This document shows positions 1 to 8,298 of a stretch of 40,100 nucleotides of DNA, piece after piece (the first letter of the stretch is position 1; each line of letters starts with the position of its first letter). Source of the stretch: Rhodophyticola sp. Its GTDB lineage: Bacteria; Pseudomonadota; Alphaproteobacteria; Rhodobacterales; Rhodobacteraceae. The stretch lies in the NCBI GenBank assembly GCA_028279315.1, contig JANQNZ010000288.1, forward strand, positions 1 through 40,100, given 5' to 3'. Made by a program: the position numbers and the translations under genes. The notes beneath the pieces are model-generated. The model had not been told where the DNA came from and did no database searches. It saw only the letters and a program-made list of their open reading frames with translations.

Positions 1-251
1 CCAACCAACTCGGTCCCTTCGGTCACATGCAGCATCGGGTAAGGCGTCATCTGCACCACACCGGTCAGCGTCTGACGCCCGAAATCGAAGCGGAACTGGC
101 CCGGGCCGGGATCGTCTTGGGTGCTGCTGACGCCCCAACTGAAGAGTGCGAAGACCCAGACCAGGACGGCAGCGACCAGAAGCAGGAAGGCACGCTGACC
201 CTTGGGCGCAGGCAGATAGCCGACGAAGAAAGGGCGGTTGGGATCGGGCAT
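1..251 (-). CDS. Partial CDS (runs off the window edge): putative membrane-anchored protein, N-term MPDPNRPFFVGYLPAPKGQRAFLLLVAAVLVWVFALFSWGV...
   Basis: Manual reverse-strand translation from ATG at 251 is open to the window edge; one clear TM segment; lies 22 nt downstream of the next operon gene. Confidence 0.7.
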   Translation of the reverse strand, partial: MPDPNRPFFVGYLPAPKGQRAFLLLVAAVLVWVFALFSWGVSSTQDDPGPGQFRFDFGRQTLTGVVQMTPYPMLHVTEGTELV

Positions 252-273
252 GTGAGCTGCTCCTTTCGTCAGG

Positions 274-1320
274 TTAAGCCGGGACCGGCTCGACATAGGT
301 GCCGGGCGGGTTTGCCTCGCTGCGGACAAAGACGGCGCCATCGACAAGCTTGAGGTCGTAAGTCGGCACCTTTTCGGTAAACGGTGCGGGCGAGCGGCCG
401 GTGGTGACGTCATATTGAAACCCGTGCCAGGGGCAGGTGACCAGACAATCGATGATCCGGCCTTCGCCCAAGGGGCCGTTTTGGTGGGCACAGGCGTTGG
501 AGATGGCTGAGAGCTTTCCGTCCTGCCGGAAGACGGCGACCCGCTCGCCACTGGCCAAAATGCCGATATGGCCAAAGCCTTCACGCACATCGTCGGCCTG
601 GCAGACCTGCTCCCACCCGGGCTCGCCCGCCTCTGCCGCGGCATCCCCGCCGCCGCCGCGTTCTTTCAAGGCAACCGCCACATGGAGCAGGACAACCACG
701 CCCGCCGCCGCACCGAAACTGGCGATCATCACCGGCGATTGCGCGTCTTGCAAAACCCCAAGCGCCACATGGCCGACCAAAGCGGCATAAGCTGGGTAGA
801 CCAGGAAATGCAGCGCTTTCCAGACGCGCGGCGTCAGGAATTTCAGCCAGAAATCATGGCTGGTCAGCGCCATCACCCCCATGACCAGCAGCGCAAACAG
901 CCCTAGCCATTCAAACGGGAAGCCCCGGAGCCGCGTCACGGACGTGTTGGAGGACAAAAGCGCCTCATAGGTGTTGATCGGCGTGAAGGAGAAATACCAG
1001 TCCAACACAAAAAACGCATGGGTGAGCGCGATGAAAAACGCCATCACGCCGAAATGCCGCCGGTTATAGAGAAGCGGCAGGAAGCGCGTGTCTAACCGCG
1101 CCAAAGGGCCAATCATCAGGATGATGGTCAACATGAAGAAGGCGCAGGCGCCAAAGGCGCGGGCATTGCGGATTTGCGGGTTGATCGCCCGGTTGTGGTT
1201 CAGGACATCGGGCGCGATGAAGATGAAGATCCACAGGAAAAGCGCCACCGCAACCACCATGATCGCGTCATAGACCCACTTATTCGGGTTCCATTGGACG
1301 GGAATGTATTTGACGCTCAT
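274..1320 (-). CDS. Ferric-reductase-like transmembrane domain protein fused to C-terminal Rieske [2Fe-2S] domain
   Basis: Start MSVKYIPVQW at 1320; multiple TM helices; Rieske motif CAHQNGPLGEG...CPWHGFQYDVTTG near the C terminus. Confidence 0.85.
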   Translation of the reverse strand: MSVKYIPVQWNPNKWVYDAIMVVAVALFLWIFIFIAPDVLNHNRAINPQIRNARAFGACAFFMLTIILMIGPLARLDTRFLPLLYNRRHFGVMAFFIALTHAFFVLDWYFSFTPINTYEALLSSNTSVTRLRGFPFEWLGLFALLVMGVMALTSHDFWLKFLTPRVWKALHFLVYPAYAALVGHVALGVLQDAQSPVMIASFGAAAGVVVLLHVAVALKERGGGGDAAAEAGEPGWEQVCQADDVREGFGHIGILASGERVAVFRQDGKLSAISNACAHQNGPLGEGRIIDCLVTCPWHGFQYDVTTGRSPAPFTEKVPTYDLKLVDGAVFVRSEANPPGTYVEPVPA

Positions 1321-1694
1321 TCCGAGACCTCCTGAGGTGGGGAAAGGAGGACCGGCGCGGTCAGATCCGATTGGCTTTGCCGCGCCAGCATCGCGGCGAT
1401 GAAGATCAGCGGGACCGCCACGGCCATCACCATCCAAGCGCGCCCGTGAAAGCGCCGCTGCGGGCGGTGGCGGAGGGGCCAGGCATCGCGCCCGGTCTCC
1501 AACAGCCACCAGCGCCAGAGGACAATGGGCCAGATCAGGATCACACCCGGCGCCACAAGAGGGCGGAAGACATAAGCCCCGCGGGCGTCCTCATCGATGC
1601 GTCCAACGCCGATGGTCAGGAACACCACCGCAACCGCGACGCCGATCCAGACCCAAATTCCGGCCAATTGCACCAAAAGCGCGGCAAGTGTCAT
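1317..1694 (-). CDS. Small membrane protein (about 3 TM segments), unknown function
   Basis: ORF overlaps both neighbours by 4 nt (ATGA-type coupling); hydrophobic segments. Confidence 0.75.
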   Translation of the reverse strand: MTLAALLVQLAGIWVWIGVAVAVVFLTIGVGRIDEDARGAYVFRPLVAPGVILIWPIVLWRWWLLETGRDAWPLRHRPQRRFHGRAWMVMAVAVPLIFIAAMLARQSQSDLTAPVLLSPPQEVSE

Positions 1695-3301
1695 TGCACC
1701 CCCCCGTACTCAATACCGGAGAGGTCCGCCATTTCGCGTTTCCAGGTGGTTAGATCGGTGGCCGAGAATTTTGACAGATGGTCATGGCCGCAGGCGCGCG
1801 CCATCACGGTCATCAGATGGGTGCTGGCCTCAAAGAAATTGGCCAGGCGCTCTGCGGATTTCTCCACCACCAGACGGCTGACCAGATGCGGTTTCTGGCT
1901 CGCGATCCCTACGGGGCAATTATTGGTGTGGCAGGCGCGCATGGCGATGCAGCCGATGGCCTGCATCGCGGCGTTTGAAACCGCAATGGCGTCCGCCCCA
2001 AGCGCCATGGCCTTCACGAAATCCGCCGGTTTGCGCAAGCCCCCGGTGATCACCAGCGAGACATCCCGGCGCTCCCGCCGGTCCAGATGTCGCCGGGCAC
2101 GGGCCAGCGCCGGGATGGTGGGGACGGAGATATTGTCGCGGAAGATGATCGGCGCCGCGCCGGTGCCGCCGCCGCGCCCGTCGAGGATGATGTAGTCGAC
2201 GCCCACCTCCAGTGCCGCGTCGATATCATGCTCGATATGCTGCGCCGAAAGCTTATAGCCGATGGGGATGCCGCCGGTCCGGTCCCGCACCTCATCGGCG
2301 AAACTTTTGATATCAGAGGGGTTCGTCCATTCCGGGAAGCGGGGGGGTGAAATCGCGTCTTGGCCCGTCTCCAGCCCCCGGACCTCAGCGATTTTGCCTT
2401 TCACCTTGGCGCCGGGCAGATGCCCGCCGGTGCCGGTTTTGGCGCCCTGACCGCCTTTGAAATGGAAGGCTTGGACGTTCTGAAGCTTGTCCCAATCAAA
2501 CCCAAACCGGGCCGAGGCGAGTTCGTAGAAATAGCGCGAATTGGCCTCTTGCTCCTCCGGCAGCATCCCGCCTTCGCCGGAGCAGATACCGGTGCCGGCC
2601 ATCTCGGCACCCAAAGCCAGGGACACTTTGGCGGGTTCCGAGAGCGCCCCGAAAGACATGTCCGACACAAAAAGCGGGATTTTCAGGTGGAGCGGCTTCT
2701 GGGCGTTGGGGCCGATCACCACATCGGTCCCCACCGCATCTTCATCCAGAAGCGGCGCGCGGTGGAGTTGGGCGGTCAGGATCTGGATATCGTCCCAGGA
2801 CGGCAGCTGATCGCGCGGCACACCCATCGCGTCGACCACGCCGTGATGCCCGGTCTGTTTCAAGCCACTTCTTGCATAAGATTGGATCAGGCCACTATGG
2901 GGCTCCTCCTCCGTCCCGTGGGAGGTGTCGGCGTAAAGGCCCAGATAGGCGTCCCGGTTGAAGGGCTGCGGGTTCTTCTCGGCCCAGGTATTGATCTCAT
3001 CGGCATCGACACAGATGTCATCGCCTTCAACCCAAGAGGCGAATTTCGGCAGCGCCTCGTCATTGGCGTATTCCGAGACGCCCGTGTCCAGCCGGTAGTC
3101 CCAATCATGCACCCCGCAGATCAGGTTCTTGCCGCGCACAAACCCATCGGCCATCAGCGCGCCGCGATGCAGGCAGCGGCCATAGAAGACCGAGATTTCG
3201 TCGTCAAAGCGGACAACAACCAGATCGACCTCCCCCACCAGGGCATAAGCCGGGGACCGGTCGGGCAGATCCGAGAGTTTGGCGACAACGGTTTTGGTCA
3301 T
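1691..3301 (-). CDS. Rieske [2Fe-2S] domain fused to glutamate-synthase-like FMN-binding domain
   Basis: N-term CLHRGALMADG...CGVHDWDYRLDTG Rieske motif; C-term GltB-like segments (GGQGAKTGTGGHLPGAKV, ILDGRGGGTGAAP) and 3Fe-4S-type cysteines CIAMRACHTNNCPVGIA. Confidence 0.9.
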   Translation of the reverse strand: MTKTVVAKLSDLPDRSPAYALVGEVDLVVVRFDDEISVFYGRCLHRGALMADGFVRGKNLICGVHDWDYRLDTGVSEYANDEALPKFASWVEGDDICVDADEINTWAEKNPQPFNRDAYLGLYADTSHGTEEEPHSGLIQSYARSGLKQTGHHGVVDAMGVPRDQLPSWDDIQILTAQLHRAPLLDEDAVGTDVVIGPNAQKPLHLKIPLFVSDMSFGALSEPAKVSLALGAEMAGTGICSGEGGMLPEEQEANSRYFYELASARFGFDWDKLQNVQAFHFKGGQGAKTGTGGHLPGAKVKGKIAEVRGLETGQDAISPPRFPEWTNPSDIKSFADEVRDRTGGIPIGYKLSAQHIEHDIDAALEVGVDYIILDGRGGGTGAAPIIFRDNISVPTIPALARARRHLDRRERRDVSLVITGGLRKPADFVKAMALGADAIAVSNAAMQAIGCIAMRACHTNNCPVGIASQKPHLVSRLVVEKSAERLANFFEASTHLMTVMARACGHDHLSKFSATDLTTWKREMADLSGIEYGGVQ

Positions 3302-3315
3302 AAATCCCTCATGTC

Positions 3316-4530
3316 TTAAGTCAGCCCTTTTATGGGCTTTGCTTGTCGTCCGATCCGGTTGGCCGCGGGGGAAGCGGTGATGCCGTGAAGAACGGCACTG
3401 ATCACCACGGTGGTGAAGGCGATCAGAAGGATTTCTTCGCCATGGGTCAGCCGGTCAAAATCCCGCAGGACCAGAAGCGCAAAGAGTGCTGTGGCCAGGC
3501 CCCGGGGCCCGAACCAGCCCAGGAACAGCTTCTCACCCGGCGCGGTGCCGGTTCCGGTCAGGGACAGCCAAATCGCCAGCGGCCGGGCGATGAAAAGCGA
3601 GGCCAGGATCAGGATCAGCCAAACCGGCTGGATATGAGCGAGCCCGTCGAAACTCAGTGTCAGGCCAACGGTAAGGAAGGCGAGGAGGACCAGAATTTGC
3701 CCCTCCGTCTCCATGAATTCCAGGATGAAGGGGTGGCGTTCCCCCATCACTGCGCCAAAGCAGAGGCCTGCGGCGAAGGCGGCCAGAAAGCCGTTTCCGC
3801 CCAATTCCGTAGCCAGAAGATAGGCCAGACCGGCAAGCGCCAGGACGCCGATCCCCTCAAACAGGTCATTGCTGAGCCCGGTCGCCAATGCCCGATGCAT
3901 CAACCATCCGCCGCCCGCGCCGACCGCGCAGCCGACCAAAGCCCCGAGGCCCACCTGTTGGCTTGTGAACACCACCCAACTGGACTGCACCCCGTCATGA
4001 ATGCCCGCCACGGCGAGGCACCCAAAGAACAGGATGGCGGGCAGGGCCAAGCCGTCATTGATGCCGCTTTCCATGGTGAGCGCCGTGCGGATGCGCTCCG
4101 GCACCTTGGGATTCGTCACCACGGCTTGGCCGAGCGCCGCATCCGTGGGCGCCAGGATGGCGGCCAGAAGGGCGACCTCCCAAACCGGCCAATCGGGCAG
4201 AAGCGGGCGGGCGATGAGATAGCCGATCAGGATCATCAGCGGCATACCCAAGACCAGCATCCGCGCCGCCTGTCCCACGCCCGGGCGGTCGCCGCGCTTC
4301 AGCCGCATCATGGCGGCGTCCGCGAAAAGGACGACAACCAAGGTGAACTCCGCCAGAAGATGCAGGAATTCTTCGGCCTGATGCATGTCCGGCGCGTCGA
4401 AGAACAGCGTCGCGCAGAGGCCCATGGCCAGAAAGACCATGGGCGGGGTGATAATCCCCTCGGCCAGGCGGCGTGCCACAAGCGCATAGCCAAAGGTCAG
4501 CGCGGCCAGGGTGAGGAGCGACAGGTCCAT
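3316..4530 (-). CDS. Cation:proton antiporter, NhaP/CPA1-like
   Basis: Polytopic membrane protein with ILAPTDAALGQAVV and GNGFLAAFAAGLCFG motifs typical of Na+/H+ antiporters. Confidence 0.85.
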   Translation of the reverse strand: MDLSLLTLAALTFGYALVARRLAEGIITPPMVFLAMGLCATLFFDAPDMHQAEEFLHLLAEFTLVVVLFADAAMMRLKRGDRPGVGQAARMLVLGMPLMILIGYLIARPLLPDWPVWEVALLAAILAPTDAALGQAVVTNPKVPERIRTALTMESGINDGLALPAILFFGCLAVAGIHDGVQSSWVVFTSQQVGLGALVGCAVGAGGGWLMHRALATGLSNDLFEGIGVLALAGLAYLLATELGGNGFLAAFAAGLCFGAVMGERHPFILEFMETEGQILVLLAFLTVGLTLSFDGLAHIQPVWLILILASLFIARPLAIWLSLTGTGTAPGEKLFLGWFGPRGLATALFALLVLRDFDRLTHGEEILLIAFTTVVISAVLHGITASPAANRIGRQAKPIKGLT

Positions 4531-4561
4531 CAGCCGCAGCCCCCTATGGCCGGGCCACGCA

Positions 4562-6544
4562 TCAGATCAGCTCCATATCCGTCATGATTTCGACAAGCGC
4601 GGGGCCGTCATGGGCCAGGGCTTCAGCCATCGCCTCATGGATCTTGTCGGCCTCGGTCACCTTCACCCCATGGCCGCCGCAAAGCCGCGCGAACGTGGCG
4701 AAAGAGGGGTTCACGAGGTCGGTTTGCCAGACAGGGAATTCGCCCGCCCGCTGCTCTTTGGTGATTTTGCCAAGCTGGCCGTTGTTCAGAAGGATATGGG
4801 TGATGTTCATCCCGTATTTGACGGCGGTCGTGAACTCCATCGCGTATTGGCCAAACCCGCCATCGCCCGAGATCGAGATCACCTTGCGCCCGGCATAATC
4901 CGGCTCTTCCTGGGTGGCGGCCCAGGCCCCGATGGCCGCAGGCAGCGCAAAGCCGATGGAGCCGAGATAGCCCGACATCAGCACCCGCTGGCCTTTGGTC
5001 TCAAAGTACCGCCCGAAGGAATAGGTGTTGTTGCCCACATCAACGGCGATGACTGCGTCCTCGGGGCAAAGCTCGGTCAGGGCTTTGAACACCGCCGCCG
5101 CGCCCAGGCCTTTGCCCGCGTCATCGGTCAGGCGGCTTTCCTTCTCCGCTCGCCAGATGCGCCAGCGGTCCGCGATCTCGGCAGCTTGGTCTTCGGCATC
5201 GGTGGGGCGTGTCAGCCCCTCTTGGACCGCGTCGCAGAACGCCCCGATCTCGCCCCAGATCGGCAGGGCCACGGGGTGGAATTTGCCAAGCTGCGCGCGG
5301 TCGAAATCGACCTGGATGATCGGTTTGCTGGGTTCGATCCCGGTATGGTTCGAGAACGAGGAGCCAAGCGTCAGGATCAGATCGCATTCATTCATGAACC
5401 AGGACGCAATCGGCGTGCCGGAGCGGCCGAGCACACCGGCGGCATAAGGGTGGCTGTCGGGGATCAGGCCCTTGCCTTTGAAGGTGGTCACCGCGGGTGC
5501 TTTCAGGGCCTCCACCAGGGCCATCACCTTATCCATGCTCTCCACTGCGCCGTGGCCGATGACGATGAAAGGCCGTTTGGCTTCGGCAATCATTTCGCGG
5601 GCGCGGGCCAACTCGCTTTCGGCAGGCGTCACAACCGGTCGCGCCAGCCGCCCTTCCGGGCTTTGCGCGGGCGCGTCCGAGGGAACGGTTTGCACATCAT
5701 CGGGGAAGACCAGATGGGCTACGTCGCGCTCAATGATCGCCGATTTGCAGGCCAGAGAGGCCAGTTCTGCGTGGTTTGAGGTGGTCAGAACCGGCTGCGA
5801 GAACTCCGCGACGGGCGCGAAAGCGGCCAGAAGGTCGATGTCCTGAAACGCGCCGGGCCCGAAAACCTGGGTCTGCACCTGGCCAGTCAGGGCCAGCACT
5901 GGCGCGCGGTCGACCTTGGCATCCCAGAGCCCCGTGATCAGGTTTGTGGCACCAGGGCCCGCGATGGTCAGGCAGGCCGCGGGTCGCCCGGTGAGCTTGC
6001 CATAACCTGAGGCTGCAAAGGCCGCCGCGCCTTCATGACGGATGCCGATATAGCGCATCGTGCCATCCGCCGTCTGCCGCCGGATCGCGTCGGCCAGGCC
6101 CAGATTGGAATGCCCCACCATGCCGAAGACCGCCTTAATGCCCCAGGCCGAAAAGGTCTCAGCCATCACATCGGTGACGCTGCGGGTATGGGGCGGCTCT
6201 GGCGCGAGGCCGACAAAGACCTCGCCATCCTCCAGCTTGACCGGAAAAAGCTCTTGGCCCGTGTCTTCATGCCCACCCGGGGGTGCGCCGGTCAGCGGGT
6301 CGAAATCCCAGCCATGCCAGGGGCAGCGGATCCAGCATTGCCCCTCGACACCTTTCTCAATGGAGCCTTCGCCAAGCGGCCCGCCCTGATGCGGGCAGCG
6401 GTTGTCCATCGCCGCCCATTGGCCGTCGAAATGCGACAGGCAGATCGAGGTGGTGCGCGCCGTCACCGTCATCACCCGGCCTTCGGGCAATTGATCGGCA
6501 TCCGCGACCTTGATCCAGTCCAATCCCTCAGTGGTGTCCGTCAT
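4562..6544 (-). CDS. Rieske [2Fe-2S] domain fused to thiamine-pyrophosphate enzyme (acetolactate synthase/pyruvate oxidase-like)
   Basis: N-term CPHQGGPLGEG...CPWHGWDFDPLTG Rieske motif; then RHEGAAAFAASGYGKLTG and a TPP motif GDGGFGQYAMEF...ILLNN. Confidence 0.92.
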   Translation of the reverse strand: MTDTTEGLDWIKVADADQLPEGRVMTVTARTTSICLSHFDGQWAAMDNRCPHQGGPLGEGSIEKGVEGQCWIRCPWHGWDFDPLTGAPPGGHEDTGQELFPVKLEDGEVFVGLAPEPPHTRSVTDVMAETFSAWGIKAVFGMVGHSNLGLADAIRRQTADGTMRYIGIRHEGAAAFAASGYGKLTGRPAACLTIAGPGATNLITGLWDAKVDRAPVLALTGQVQTQVFGPGAFQDIDLLAAFAPVAEFSQPVLTTSNHAELASLACKSAIIERDVAHLVFPDDVQTVPSDAPAQSPEGRLARPVVTPAESELARAREMIAEAKRPFIVIGHGAVESMDKVMALVEALKAPAVTTFKGKGLIPDSHPYAAGVLGRSGTPIASWFMNECDLILTLGSSFSNHTGIEPSKPIIQVDFDRAQLGKFHPVALPIWGEIGAFCDAVQEGLTRPTDAEDQAAEIADRWRIWRAEKESRLTDDAGKGLGAAAVFKALTELCPEDAVIAVDVGNNTYSFGRYFETKGQRVLMSGYLGSIGFALPAAIGAWAATQEEPDYAGRKVISISGDGGFGQYAMEFTTAVKYGMNITHILLNNGQLGKITKEQRAGEFPVWQTDLVNPSFATFARLCGGHGVKVTEADKIHEAMAEALAHDGPALVEIMTDMELI

Positions 6545-6862
6545 GTTTTCCCTCGCTCATCCGCTGGGCCAAATATGAGCCACGTGCGCGGGCAATGCCC
6601 CGCTTTGGGCCAAGGCGTCTTGTCGGGGGAGGGTTGCCGCCACCACCGATTCTCATTCTCTGTCAGGCTAAGCGTACTCTCTTGCGGGCCAAACTAGCGC
6701 CCCCTCAAGATACTGTCAGATCGCCGCAGGGTGAGCGGATAAAGGCGCCTGGACCCGTGGAAGTGGCTTGCGTCACATCAAAAAACGGGAATCGGTGTGG
6801 CCCGCCAAAGCGGTTTTCACGAATTCGTGAGCATGGGGTCTGTAAGCGGGCCGCGCGCCTGG

Positions 6863-8113
6863 TTAGGAAAACGCCTGAAGCCCGGTTTGGGCGCGGCCCA
6901 GGATCAGCGCGTGGACATCGTGCGTACCTTCATAGGTGTTCACGGTTTCCAGGTTCTGGGCGTGGCGGATGACATGGTATTCGGCCATAATCCCGTTGCC
7001 GCCATGCATGTCGCGGGCTTGGCGCGCGATGTCGAGCGCCTTGCCGCAATTGTTGCGCTTCATCAGGCTGATGATCTCGGGCGCGCAGCTGCCGTCGTCC
7101 AGCATCCGGCCCGCGCGGAGGGCGCCTTGCAGGCCAAGCGCGATCTCGGTCTGCATATCGGCGAGCTTTTTCTGGAACAGTTGCGTCTGCGCCAAAGGCC
7201 GCCCGAACTGCACCCGGTCCAGCCCGTATTGCCGCGACCGGTGCCAGCAGTCTTCGGCGGCCCCCATGGCGCCCCAGGCAATCCCGAACCGCGCACGGTT
7301 GAGGCAGCCGAAGGGGCCCTTCAAGCCTTCCACACCGGGCAGAAGCGCGTCTTCGCCGACTTCGACATCCTTCATCACGATCTCGCCCGTGACCGAGGCG
7401 CGCAAGGACAGCTTGCCGCCGATCTTAGGCGCGCTCAGGCCCGCCATGCCCTTTTCCAAGATGAAGCCGCGGATCTTGCCGCCATGGGCCTCGGATTTCG
7501 CCCAGACCACGAAGACATCGGCGATGGGGCTGTTCGAGATCCACATCTTGGCGCCGTTCAGGACATAGCCGCCATCCGTCTTCTTGGCGGTGGTCTTCAT
7601 GCCGCCCGGGTCGCTGCCCGCATCGGGCTCGGTCAGGCCGAAGCAGCCGATCAGCGTGCCGGCGGCCAGACCGGGGAGGTATTTCTGCTTCTGCTCTTCG
7701 GTGCCGTAAGCGTGGATCGGGTACATCACGAGGGAGGATTGGACCGACATCATCGAGCGATACCCGCTGTCGACGCGCTCAACCTCCCGCGCGACGAGGC
7801 CATAGCTGACATAGCCCGCGCCAAGCCCGCCATAGGCCTCGGGGATGGTGACGCCCAGAAGCCCCATTTCCCCCATTTCGGCAAAGACTTCGGGTTCGAT
7901 GACCTCATCGAGATAAGCCTCGGACACGCGCGGGAAGAGCTTGTCTTGCGCATAAGCCCGCGCGCTCTCGGCGATCATCCGCTCCTCTTCGCTCAACTGA
8001 TCGGTCAGGTGGAACGGATCGGCCCAATCGAACGGGGCAAGCGAAGGCCCGGTATGGCGTGTTTGTCCGTCTGGCATGGTCTCTCCTCCCCCGCGCGGCT
8101 TGGTCGTGGCCAT
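6863..8113 (-). CDS. gcdH: Acyl-CoA dehydrogenase, probable glutaryl-CoA dehydrogenase
   Basis: Strong ACAD family sequence incl. [21 protein letters not shown] and [42 protein letters not shown]. Confidence 0.85.
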   Translation of the reverse strand: MATTKPRGGGETMPDGQTRHTGPSLAPFDWADPFHLTDQLSEEERMIAESARAYAQDKLFPRVSEAYLDEVIEPEVFAEMGEMGLLGVTIPEAYGGLGAGYVSYGLVAREVERVDSGYRSMMSVQSSLVMYPIHAYGTEEQKQKYLPGLAAGTLIGCFGLTEPDAGSDPGGMKTTAKKTDGGYVLNGAKMWISNSPIADVFVVWAKSEAHGGKIRGFILEKGMAGLSAPKIGGKLSLRASVTGEIVMKDVEVGEDALLPGVEGLKGPFGCLNRARFGIAWGAMGAAEDCWHRSRQYGLDRVQFGRPLAQTQLFQKKLADMQTEIALGLQGALRAGRMLDDGSCAPEIISLMKRNNCGKALDIARQARDMHGGNGIMAEYHVIRHAQNLETVNTYEGTHDVHALILGRAQTGLQAFS

Positions 8114-8205
8114 TACTCACCATTCATCCCGGCGGAGGTCAATGGTGGGGCCGAGCGCACGAGCAACCGTGATTCTATTTCGCCCCCCGGGAATGAAGCT
8201 GAAGG

Positions 8206-8280
8206 CGTAGGGCGGGACTTGTCCCGCCACCCGTCCCAGACCGGAACTCGTAGGCGTGGCGGGACAAGTCCCGCCCTACG
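8206..8280. repeat. REP-like pair of inverted 24-bp units (cgtagggcgggacttgtcccgcca ... tggcgggacaagtcccgccctacg)
   Basis: Perfect 24-bp inverted repeat 8206-8229 / 8257-8280; each arm is itself palindromic (ggcgggac-tt-gtcccgcc). Confidence 0.9.
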
Positions 8281-8298
8281 GATGACCCAAACGCCTGC

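Noticed and set aside
2360-3319. Long plus-strand ORF (319 aa) antisense to the Rieske-GltS gene, and similar long shadow ORFs (e.g. 3343-4587 +, 4511-5779 +, 6797-8353 +, 21456-22994 +, 26373-27581 +)
   Set aside because: Translations look like low-information reverse-complement shadows (rich in H/R/G/Q) of strongly recognisable genes on the other strand in high-GC DNA.
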